Shown here: positions 56,201 through 64,000 of the stretch, piece by piece
Position numbering within the stretch: the stretch's first letter is position 1
Layout of the letters: each line of letters opens with the position of its first letter
NCBI GenBank assembly: GCA_011799875.1
Contig: CM022303.1
Location: forward strand, 543,940,331 to 544,004,330
Origin: Thinopyrum elongatum
Lineage: Eukaryota > Streptophyta > Magnoliopsida > Poales > Poaceae
Length of the DNA stretch: 64,000 nt
Direction of reading: 5' to 3'
The notes under the pieces: generated by a model
Seen by the model: the letters and a program-made list of their open reading frames with translations, nothing else
The model's database searches: none
Told to the model about the DNA's origin: nothing
Program-made: the position numbers and the translations under genes

Positions 56201-58786
56201 TGCCTCCCGCGGCCGAATCTAAAAGATTTCTAGAAGCAAAATTCAATCCGGCATAAAATTTTTGTATAATTATCCACAAATTCAAACCATGAGTAGGGCA
56301 ATTTCGTATCATCAATTTCATTCTCTCCCAAGATTGCGCAACATGCTCATGATCAAGTTGCTTAAAATTCATAATATCGTTCCTAAGGGAGATGATCTTA
56401 GCGGGAGGAAAATACTTGGAAATAAAACCATATTTACACTTATTCCATGAATCAATACTATTTTTAGGCAAAGATGAAAACCAAGTTTTAGCACGATCTC
56501 GTAGTGAGAACAGAAATAGCTTCAATTTAACAATATCATTATCCACACCCTTTTTCTTTTGCATATCACACAAATCAACGAAATTGTTTAGATGGGATGC
56601 GGCATCTTCACTAGGAAGGCCAAAAAATTGATCTTTCATAACAAGATTCAACAAAGCGGCATTAATTTTACAAGATTCCGCACTAGTGGCGGGAGCAATC
56701 GGAGTACTAATAAAATCATTGTTATTGGTATTGGAAAAGTCACACAATTTGGTATTCTCTTGAGCCATCGTGACAAAGCAAACAATCCAACACACGAGCA
56801 CATAAAAAGCAAACGAAGAAGACGAACGGAAGAGGAACGAAGAAGAGGCAAAGAGAGGGGCGAAGAAAAAGGCAAATATTTTCGAAAATCATTTTAGAAG
56901 TGGGGGAGAGGAAAACGAGAGGCAAATGGCGAATAATGTAATGCAAGAGATGAGAGTTTATGATGGGTACTTGGTATGTCTTGACTTGGCGTAGATCTCC
57001 CAGGCAACGGCGCCAGAAATTCTTCCTGCTACTTCTTGAGCTTGCGTTGGTTTTTTCCTTGAAGAGGAAAGGGTGATGCAGCAAAGTAGAGTTAAGTATT
57101 TCCCTCAGTTTGATAACCAAGGTATCAATCCAGTAGGAGACAACGCACAAATCACCGAATACCTGCACAAACAATCAAACAACTTGCACCCAACGCGATA
57201 AAGGGGTTGTCAATCCCTTTATGGTTATTTGCAAAAGTGAGATCTGATAGAGATAGATAAACGATAAAGTAAATATTTTTGGTATTTTTGTTTTATAGAT
57301 CGGAAAGTAAAAGATTGCAAAATAGTAGATCAAAAACTAATATGATGGAAAATAGAAGATTACATGATGGAAAATAGACCCGGGGGCCATAGGTTTCACT
57401 AGAGGCTTCTCTCAAGATAGAAAATAATACGGTGGGTGAACAAATTACTGCCGAGCAATTGATAGAAAAGCGCGAAGTTATGACGATATCTAAGGCAATG
57501 ATCATGAATATAGGCATCACGTCCGTGTCAAGTAGACCGAAACGATTCTGCATCTACTACTATTACTCCACACATCGACCGCTATCCAGCATGCATCTAG
57601 AGTATTAAGTTCATAAAGAACGGAGTAATGCATTAAGTAAGATGACATGATGTAGAGGAATTAACTCAAGCAATATGATGAAAACCCCATCTTTTTATCC
57701 TCGATGGCAACAATACAATATGTGCCTTGCTGCCCCTACTGTCACTGGGAAAGGACACCGCAAGATTGAACCCAAAGCTAAGCACTTCTCCCATTGCAAG
57801 AAAAACCAATCTAGTTGGCCAAACCAAACCGATAGTTCGAAGAGAATTACAAAGATATCAAATCATGCATATAAGAATTCAGAGAAGATTCAAATAATAT
57901 TCATAGATAAGCTGATCATAAATCCACAATTCATCGGATCTCGGCAAACACACCGCAAAAAAGTATTACATCGAATAGATCTCCAAGAACATCGAGGAGA
58001 ACATGGTATTGAGAATCAAAGAGAGAGAAGAAGCCATCTAGCTACTAGCTATGGACCCATAGGTCTGTGGTAAACTACTCACGCTTCATCGGAAGGGCAA
58101 TGGTGTTGATGTAGAAGCCCTCCGTGATCGAATCCCCCTCCGGCAGAGTGCCGGAAAAGGTCCCTAGATGGGATCTCACGGGTACAGAAGGTCGCGGCGG
58201 TGGAAAAGTGTTTTCGTGGATGCCTCTGTTGGTTTGGGGATATTTGGGAATATATAGGCGAAAGAATTAGGTCAGGAAGTGCACGAGGTGCCCACAAGGG
58301 TGGAGGCGCGCCCTACCCCCCTGGGCGCACCCTCCGTCCTTGTGGCTGCCTCGTGGCTCCTCCGACTTCATCTCCAAGTCTCCTGGTCTCCTTCTAGTCC
58401 AAGGAAAATCATCATGAATGTTTTATTCCGTTTGGACTCCGTTTGGTATTCCTTTTCTGCGAAACTCAAAAACAAGGGAAAAAACAGAAACTGGCACTGG
58501 GCTCTAGGTTAATAGGTTAGTCCCAAAAATAATATAAAATAGCGTATTAATGCATATAAAACATCCAAAATAGATAGTATAATAGCATGGAACAATCAAA
58601 AATTATAGATACGTTGGAGACGTTGGAGACGTATCACTACCACAAATTGAGACTGGAACTCGGACAAACCAGACCAGTGGTTTATATTGTTGAATTACTA
58701 AATTCTTTCATAAGCAGCTGGTATGAGTTGTCAGTGGTTGTCAACAAATATGAAGTTCCTGTTAAGGCTACTACAAACATGTGGAG
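50208..58786 (+). CDS. Candidate exon 3, split by gypsy element C
   Basis: Two parts, 50208-50286 and 58642-58786, once one CTACC copy is discounted. Acceptor TTCCTTAG before 50208, donor GTGGAG|GTGACT after 58786. Together 74 codons are open through the insertion point: SGNVVQIIKMLTCENGVLTF before, and HKLRLELGQTRPVVYIVELL, then NSFISSWYELSVVVNKYEVP after. The phase matches exon 2. The continuous frame across a retrotransposon target site is the best evidence that this was coding. I do not recognise the protein. An in-frame TGA follows the donor, so 58786 could instead lie at the natural end. Confidence 0.4.
50287..51863 (-). repeat. 3' LTR of element C
   Basis: TG...CA bounded, 1577 bp. 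On the minus strand it starts TGATACGTCTCCAACGTATC at 51863. The inverse of the polypurine tract (AGCATCCCCAAGCTTAATTC) adjoins at 51864. Confidence 0.9.
51864..54683 (-). other. Non-coding interior of element C
   Basis: Contains the polypurine tract (51864-51877), the inverse of the CTCGAGGACGAGCAGG phrase, a T-rich tract (52665-52720), repeated AAGTGAAGCA phrases (53635-53760) and two CCCCAAGCTTAGGCTCTTG copies (53957 and 54013). No pol. Confidence 0.7.
54684..55445 (-). pseudogene. Retropepsin region of element C
   Basis: The linker and protease part of the gag-pro polyprotein, in two frames. The first (about 55445-55081) reads FNYDNCSLIDCISLLQCMLN and KLYDEWEPTIKIKIKDYECY. The second (55190-54684) holds CDLGASVSTNPKTLCDVLGF, the PVDFIVLDIDCNPTCP strand, ILGRPFLRTIGAIIDMKEG and a C-terminus RATYGLHTKDDNT. 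An extra base just before CDLGA (about 55085) breaks the frame at the active site when compared with element B. The DLGA catalytic motif itself is intact. Confidence 0.8.
55437..56768 (-). CDS. gag of element C
   Basis: 443 codons from ATG at 56768 (MAQENTKLCDFSNTNNNDF); an upstream in-frame Met at 56801 is less likely because family gags start near the MAQ. The gag core includes MKDQFFGLPSEDAASHLNNF, KLKLFLFSLRDRAKTWFSSL, QSWERMKLMIRNCPTHGLN and a KATKLLDNIMVNYSQWH helix. An Asn/Gly/Tyr-rich segment (NNFGNNAYRGNF..., about residues 270-310) and coiled C-terminal helices follow. It ends MSQL at 55437, where a 2-bp loss seems to shift it off the protease frame (compare B: GTEEESTLARGCP). Likely translatable, but without fused protease. 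No zinc knuckle is visible. Confidence 0.75.
   Translation of the reverse strand: MAQENTKLCDFSNTNNNDFISTPIAPATSAESCKINAALLNLVMKDQFFGLPSEDAASHLNNFVDLCDMQKKKGVDNDIVKLKLFLFSLRDRAKTWFSSLPKNSIDSWNKCKYGFISKYFPPAKIISLRNDIMNFKQLDHEHVAQSWERMKLMIRNCPTHGLNLWIIIQKFYAGLNFASRNLLDSAAGGTFMEITLGKATKLLDNIMVNYSQWHTERSSTSKKVHAIEEINVLSGKMDELMKLFASNSASLDPNDMPLSTLIENNNESMDVNFVGRNNFGNNAYRGNFNPRPFPSNSSNNYGNSYNNSYENYNKMPSDFENSVKEFMSSQKNFNALIEEKLLKIDDLARNMDRISLDVDSLKLRSIPPKHDINESLKAMRISIDECKERTAKMRAKKYWFVKTCSSSFRENNDEDLKVIDVTPIESLFSNINLDKDGTEMSQL
56999..57016 (-). other. Primer binding site of element C
   Basis: The plus-strand CCCAGGCAACGGCGCCAG is the inverse of CTGGCGCCGTTGCCTGGG, a tRNA-Asp-type site with one change, 11 bases from the LTR end at 57027. 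Confidence 0.8.
57027..58636 (-). repeat. 5' LTR of element C
   Basis: Colinear with 50287-51863. It is longer by an insertion at about 58303-58325 (GGCGCGCCCTACC region) and a tandem doubling of GTTGGAGAC near its start (58614-58631). Confidence 0.9.
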
Positions 58787-59231
58787 GTGACTAGACCTAA
58801 GTTCAGATAATACAATCTCACATAGGTAATATAATATGGCATCTTTCTAAAGGAAAGATAGATTATTTTACATCTGTTATTCTATTGCACTCATTAGTTT
58901 GAGTATGGCTTTCTGGTACAAATTGCAAAGTCAGTGTTCGACTGTTCATATCAACCTTGTGTCAAACCATTTACATCTTCTTAGCTTTATCACTTACAAG
59001 GAGCGATCACAGAGTTTTACGATCTGTTATTCTTTTGTACTTCCACCTAACTGCTTGTGAAGATTGATCGTTTCCTTAGTTACTTACCTTCATGTGTTCC
59101 ATCTAGGATAGCTTTCGACCTTGACTCGACTTTTCTCCAACTTAAAGCTTTATCTCCAAAGAATAAAGCATATTTAGGCATGTTCCATATGCAACTTCAT
59201 TTCGTTCTCACCTAAATCGAATGCAATGCAG
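58787..59231 (+). other. Intron-like spacer
   Basis: AT-rich, stops in all frames, ends in a pyrimidine/AG acceptor (TGCAATGCAG). No gene. Confidence 0.35.
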
Positions 59232-59379
59232 GAACACCCGGCGGGATCCAGTACTTTGGACAGCTTGAAGAGCATTGTTACTGGGGCAATGTGGTTAAAC
59301 TCTACAAGCACCATGTCGACGCCCTGTTTGCCATGTTATGGCGCAATAAGCCAGAAATCAAGTACTATGTATGCACCAT
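59232..59379 (+). CDS. Candidate exon cut by LTR F
   Basis: One frame is open to the LTR boundary: GTPGGIQYFGQLEEHCYWGN, then VVKLYKHHVDALFAMLWRNK and PEIKYYVC, rich in Tyr, His and Trp as real coding sequence often is. It needs one base from the preceding exon, whereas candidate exon 3 would leave two, so the two do not join directly; an unseen exon or a different gene is possible. The sequence is truncated at 59380 by the LTR. Not recognised. Confidence 0.3.
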
Positions 59380-60977
59380 TGATACGTCTCCAACGTATCT
59401 ACAATTTTTGCTTGTTCCATGTTGTTATATTATCATTCTTGGATGTTTTACAATCATTTTATAGCAACTTTATATCCTTTTTTGGGACTAACCTATTGAC
59501 ATAGTGCCCAGTGCCAGTTGCTGTTTTTTGCTTGTTTTTTACTTTGCAGAAAATCAATACCAAACGGAGTCCAAACGCAGCAAAACTTTTTGGAGATTTT
59601 TTCTGGACCAAAAGGAACAACTTGGGCCGAAGAAGTACCAGAGGGGTGCCCCGAGGGGGGCACAACCCACCTGGGCGCGCCTGGGGGCCCAGGGGCACCC
59701 TCGTGGGTTGTGCCCACCTCGGTGGCCTCCTGCGCCGCCTCTTTGCTCTATAAATACCCCGAAAATCCAAAAACCCTAGGGGAGTCGACGAAACACAATT
59801 CCAGCCGCCACAAGTTCCAGAACCACCAGATCCAATCTAGACACCATCATGGAGGGGTTCATCATCCTCATTGGTGCGTCTCCGATGATTAGTGAGTAGT
59901 TCATTGTAGACCTACATGTCCGTAGGCAGTAGCTAGATGGCTTCCTCTCGCTCTTTTGATTCTCAATACAATGGTCTCTTGGAGATCTATTTGATGTAAC
60001 TCTTTTTGCGATGTGTTTGTTGGGATCCGATGAACTTTGAGTTTATGATCAGATCTATTTTATCCATGAAAGTTATTTGAGTTTTGATCTCTTATATGCA
60101 TGATTGCTTATAGCTTTGTATTTCTTCTTCGAATCTTTGGTTTAGTTAGGCCAACTAGATCGATTTTTCTTGCCATGGGAAGAGGTGCTTTGTGATGGGT
60201 TCGATCTTACAGAGCTCAATCCCAGTGACAGAAGGGGACATGACACGTATGTATCGTTGCTATTAAGGATAACAAGATGGGGTCTATTCCTACATGGATA
60301 GATCTTGTCTACATCATGTCATCGTTCTTATTGCATTACTCCGTTTCTCCATGAACTTAATACACTAGATGCATGCTGGATAGCGGTCGATGTGTGGAGT
60401 AATAGTAGTAGATGCAGGCAGGAGTCGGTCTACAAATCTTGGACGTGATGCCTATATAATGATCATTGTCTGGATATCGTCATAATTATTTGAAGTTCTA
60501 TCAATTGCCCAACAGTAATTTGTTTACCCGCCGTATGCTATTTTTCTCGAGAGAAGCCACTAGTGAAATCTACGGCCCCCGGGTCTATTCTTTATCATAT
60601 TTGCTTTCCGATCTATTATTTGCCTCTTTTATTTTCAGATCTATTATTCCAAAAAACCCAAGATACCTTGCTGCAATTTTTTGTTATTTATTTTATTTCA
60701 CGTTTCCGCGAGATCTATTTATCCAATCTACTACAAATTTATCTATCTTTTACCCGGGAGGGATTGACAACCCCTATTACGCGTCGGGTTGCAAGTATTT
60801 GTTCTTTGTGTGCAGGTACCATTTACATAGTGTTGCGTGGTTCTCCTACTGGTTTGATAACCTTGGTCTCATCACTGAGGGAAATACCTACCGTAGTTGT
60901 GCTGCATCATCTCTTCCTCTTCGGGGAAAATACTGACGCAGACACGAGCCATCAAGAAAGGATTTCTGGCGCCGTTG
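59380..60977 (+). mobile_element. Truncated gypsy element F: LTR plus partial primer site
   Basis: The LTR (59380-60951) starts TGATACGTCTCCAACGTATC and is closely related to the LTR of B. It is followed by AAGAAAGGATTTCTGGCGCC and GTTGC, the first 13 bases of the tRNA-Asp primer site, after which the element stops. It is thus the 5' LTR of an element whose whole interior and 3' LTR are gone. No 5-bp duplication is visible, in keeping with a deletion on the right. Confidence 0.8.
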
Positions 60978-62157
60978 CATACTTGTGTTAGACTATGGAC
61001 CACCCATTGTTGCTTCAAAAATGTTCAGAGTGGACTTTTGTACTTTGCTCACTATAAAAAATTTGATCTGGAGCTTTCTCATGCTTCTAACTGGTCAATC
61101 ACTTCTTGAACACAATGTAATTGTACTCCTGGAGTACACTGATGATCTAGAGACAACCTTTCTCCTAGGGTTTACATGAGCCCTAGTTGGATACGCTGGC
61201 ATGAGGAGTCCGTTATGATGTGCGGGCTCATCTTAACACTAAAATGTAGGTTAATCATAGTGATCGCGTATAAAAACTCACTATAATTTAACGTGTCAGT
61301 GTATAAACAATCCACGAGCACTCGCAGTATAATTATTAGAAATTTTTATGCGAAAAAAGATCTATTATCAAAGTTTCTCAGAAGTATAAAGTATCTCAAA
61401 CATAAGAAAAGGTATATCGAGATTTCGAGACCATAGAACGACCACTACTACTGTCAGCACGAGCCGCACGTGTCGTTGTGACTGCTCCCCTATCGGAGTC
61501 GGCTTGACCTTGTTGACTACCGAGAAGTTTTCATGCACGTGCCCCTAGGACCAGCACCCTGGAGGCGCAGTCGTCGCAGTTAAACCCTTGAATGTATCTA
61601 AAGCACCTGAGACCAAATCTCGCCAACAATGAGAAACCCTAACATCACTACCCCAAGAAGACGGCAGGAATCCACGTCGGAGCTCCGTGAAGTACGTTTA
61701 GGTGGACGAACTCGAGAAGGATTGGAGCCCAGAAGACAAACTCGAAGAAGAAGCGTCATCGTCCTCCCGAGCGCTGCACCTGCGAGGACTACAAAAACCC
61801 TAACTAAACTATTAACCGAGCGGAAGCACCGGGACTCTCCTCCCTGCTATCAGCCGCCGGAGCAGCAGATGGAGAGGACAGACGAATCCACGGGCTTGCT
61901 GGTGAAGCTTGGAAGGAAGAGTTTGCCCTAACCGTCAAGGAATAAGTGGCATAACCTTAATTATTATTAGAATATTGACCTGAAAATATATATTGTAATA
62001 TTCATGTCTCTACTGCAATGTGTAGGGCAACTATGTAGCTACCTCTAAAAGACGCATAGTTGGCCGCGGCTTCTAGCGTTATGTTGACACTGTCATTGTG
62101 GGCCCATGACACACATGGCCGTCAGGGACTGCCATGTCGCACAGCTTAAGCCGACAA
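60978..62157. other. Unassigned stretch, partly gene-like
   Basis: 60978-61180 follows LTR F and has open segments (LDYGPPIVASKMFRVDF) of doubtful status. 61440-61935 is GC-richer and Arg/Thr/Ser-coding in one frame (MRNPNITTPRRRQESTSELR), with the look of a dispersed, unclassified repeat. No supported gene. Confidence 0.3.
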
Positions 62158-62160
62158 TAA

Positions 62161-62464
62161 GGGCTCCTTTAATTCAAAGGAATTCTATAGGATTTTTGGA
62201 GGATTGAAATCCTTAGGAATTTTTTCTATGTTGACCCTTTGATTAATAGGATTGGATCCCATAGGAATTTTTCCTATGAAATCTTTTATACTACATTTCA
62301 TAGGAAATCTAACATCCACTCCAGCCTCTTTTTACAATTCCTTTGTTTTTCATGTGGCATCAAACACTCATTGCTAATTCTATATGATTCAATTTGGCAT
62401 GCCACCCCAATCATATACTTTCCGAATTCCTACATTTTTAAAATCCTACGAATCAAAGAGGCCC
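62161..62464. mobile_element. Tourist-like MITE (PIF/Harbinger type)
   Basis: Left end GGGCTCCTTTAATTCAAAGG; inverse of the right end GGGCCTCTTTGATTCGTAGG. 304 bp, flanked by TAA at 62158-62160 and 62465-62467. Sub-terminal repeats of CCTATGAAAT / TCATAGGAA lie inside. Non-coding. Confidence 0.8.
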
Positions 62465-62467
62465 TAA

Positions 62468-63219
62468 ATTCGTGGGAACAGCCAGAAATGCTCTGCCCAA
62501 ACATTCTGCGGCGTGGGAACACGAGGTCAGGAGATAGTACGTACGTTTGCTTAACCATCAATCTTAAACACCCTCGTCGGACGACAGAGGTGTACGTTGA
62601 AGAGTGTACAAGACTATTAAGATCCAAACTCGATGTAGCACCTTTATCATATCACAGGTCCCCTCAAAACAAAAAAAACATATCACAGGGCAATTATGAT
62701 ACGAGATCCACCGATGGGCGCTGCACGTTCACGTAGGGCCAGCGCAGCGCCTCCGTAGGGGCAGCGCACATCGAGATCTCATTCACTCGGCAAGGAACAG
62801 GTAGGCAGCGCGTGGGTGTCTAGCTGTCTACCCAATCCTGGCAAGAAATTGATTCATCCAACCCAACCAAGACTCTGAATCTACCAAGATGCAAATGCAT
62901 GCGTCGTTATCCCAAGAACTCGCAAGCAAAGTGCTACAGTACTTTTTATTTACTACTAGCATTTCTACAAAACGAGCGCACGTTAATCAAAAGCTAAAGC
63001 TAGCAAGAGAACACACACTTTGGCTTAATTTCACCACCTTATCATTAATTACACTCTTAATCGATAGTCTTAGCTAGTAGTACATTTTACAGCACAGCAA
63101 GAACACATCGAAACTGAAATACTCCTGAACATGACCCAAGCTGAGCACCACGATACGAGCTGTTATGCGTACGTGCGTAGTGGTACGTAGCAAGGCGAAC
63201 CGAGTGAGGATGGGCCGGG
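62468..63219. other. Downstream region of the inhibitor gene
   Basis: No coding region recognised. It presumably includes the 3' untranslated region of the minus-strand gene on its high-coordinate side. Confidence 0.4.
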
Positions 63220-63840
63220 CTAGTGCCCGGACCCGACCTTGTTGACGAGCGCCAGGGCGTTGCTGGTGACCTGGGCGACCTCCACGACCTTGCTCCGGAT
63301 GGCGGCGCGCGTGCCGGCGTCCACGCCGCGAGAGAGCCCGTCGAGGCAGGTGTTCTCGTCGGTGAGCGCCGCGCTGCACCAGGTCTGCACGTTGCTCAGG
63401 TGCCACCTGAACGCCGGCGACCCGGCCCGGCCCAGGCTCCCGTCCAGCTCCTTGGCCGCGTCGCGCAGGTGGCCCACGCTGTCCGCCATGTTCTCCAGGC
63501 AGTCGCGCGCGGGGCTGCCCTTCGCCTTGGCGCCGCTGCCGCTGCGGAAGCCCGGCCCGCAGATCCGCCCCACGTACGCCGACGCCGACCGCGCGCGGTC
63601 CGCGCTCACGGACAGCGCCGCGCGCGCCAGCTCCTGCGGGCTGCGCGGCGGCGGCTTGCCGTACGACGACAGGCTCTGCATGCACACCGACGGGTACTGC
63701 GTCTCGCGGCACGACTTGCGGATGAAGTCGGTGGCCGCCGGAGCACCCTTGGAGTTCGAGGCCGACGCCGACGCCGCCGACGCGGCCGCCAAGGCGAGGA
63801 CCAGCGCGGCGAGGATGGGGAGAGCGCCGGAGCGAGGCAT
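63220..63840 (-). CDS. Invertase/pectin methylesterase inhibitor family protein
   Basis: 206 residues, no intron. Such proteins are secreted four-helix bundles that bind and inhibit cell-wall pectin methylesterase or acid invertase; sequence alone does not tell which. Residues 1-28 are a signal peptide (MPRSGALPILAALVLALAAA...). The hallmark helical hairpin is DFIRKSCRETQYPSVC (Cys44 and Cys53, nine apart). The second pair is Cys114 (RDCLENMADSV) and Cys155 (QTWCSAALTDE), 41 apart. TCLDGL follows, and the end is SNALALVNKVGSGH. Extra Cys94 and Cys165 occur in many members. Length fits the family. The start is the first Met after a TATA box at 63953-63962. The gene is GC-rich, a common trait of intronless grass genes, so long frames on the other strand and in other phases are shadows. 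It appears intact. Confidence 0.93.
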   Translation of the reverse strand: MPRSGALPILAALVLALAAASAASASASNSKGAPAATDFIRKSCRETQYPSVCMQSLSSYGKPPPRSPQELARAALSVSADRARSASAYVGRICGPGFRSGSGAKAKGSPARDCLENMADSVGHLRDAAKELDGSLGRAGSPAFRWHLSNVQTWCSAALTDENTCLDGLSRGVDAGTRAAIRSKVVEVAQVTSNALALVNKVGSGH

Positions 63841-63952
63841 TGTTGAGCCCGTGAGCTCGCGCTGAGTACAGACACAGAGTGGTGTGGGTTGGCTCTTGGC
63901 TCGTGATGGTTGGTCAGTTGATTGGTTGTTTTGCAGTGACCAACATGTGTGT

Positions 63953-63962
63953 CTTTATATAA
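63953..63962 (-). promoter_or_regulatory. TATA box of the inhibitor gene
   Basis: TTATATAAAG on the minus strand, about 115 bp upstream of the start codon. Confidence 0.65.
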
Positions 63963-64000
63963 GGAAAAAAAAAACTACTAGTGGAGATCTCTTTTTTTTT

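Larger units (their letters stand above)
50287..58636 (-). mobile_element. Full-length gypsy element C, gag-protease only
   Basis: Complete on the minus strand: 5' LTR (57027-58636), tRNA-Asp-type primer site, gag, protease, non-coding interior, polypurine tract, 3' LTR (50287-51863). Target duplications CTACC at 50282-50286 and 58637-58641 are perfect. It has no RT, RNase H or integrase although both ends are intact, so it is non-autonomous. The interior layout matches element B. The LTRs are very similar over most of their length, indicating a younger insertion than element E. Confidence 0.9.

Noticed and set aside
61629..61931. 100-codon Arg-rich frame as a gene
   Set aside because: No domain, no promoter evidence, and the flanking sequence looks like a dispersed repeat.
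63074..63865. Additional 200-codon frames overlapping the inhibitor gene on both strands
   Set aside because: Shadows of a GC-rich coding region; only the frame with the signal peptide and conserved cysteines fits a family.

Overview
The window looks like intergenic DNA from a large Triticeae grass genome (wheat, Aegilops or barley group). Most of it is nested transposable elements. Among them are several Athila-type Ty3/gypsy retrotransposons whose LTRs begin TGATACGTCTCC, with tRNA-Asp-type primer sites. There are also a long-LTR non-coding element of the LARD type, a CACTA transposon, and a Stowaway MITE that matches the Thalos family from memory. Family names are recalled, not searched.

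Layout: 1-9426 is gypsy element B (+ strand, gag-protease only; its 5' end lies outside the window). A second gypsy element, A (119-3680), sits in B's 5' LTR, and a deletion removed the 3' half of A plus about 296 bp of that LTR. B itself sits in an older minus-strand gypsy element D (9427-24372) with gag, protease, RT, RNase H and integrase remnants. The protease to N-terminal RT part of D is inverted (about 12401-21740), and that inverted segment carries an 8.2-kb CACTA element with an ACC target duplication (13249-21446). 24373-28358 holds LTR remnants and an unclassified decayed stretch. 28359-39099 is a LARD-like element (E) with a 4.2-kb LTR, a non-coding interior and a truncated second LTR. 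39191-41480 is a probable DNA transposon rich in a GTTGAAGCTT-like motif.

41.8-50.3 kb is lower in LTR elements and more gene-like. It has a small two-exon gene for a predicted secreted cysteine-rich peptide (41893-42273) with TATA box and poly(A) signal, then a fold-back element, an orphan cysteine-rich coding fragment, a Harbinger-like element, a Thalos-like MITE, an RNase H-domain pseudogene and a beta-tubulin exon fragment. Phase-compatible candidate exons of an unrecognised host gene follow (49322-50286). One of these exons is split by a full-length gypsy element, C (50287-58636, minus, TSD CTACC), and continues at 58642. A further candidate exon abuts a truncated LTR (F, 59380-60977). 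A Tourist-like MITE (62161-62464) precedes the one clearly intact conventional gene: an intronless minus-strand invertase/pectin methylesterase inhibitor (63220-63840) with its own TATA box.

No operon-like or defence system is present. The interest lies in the readable order of rearrangements, the small peptide locus, and the host exon interrupted by element C.
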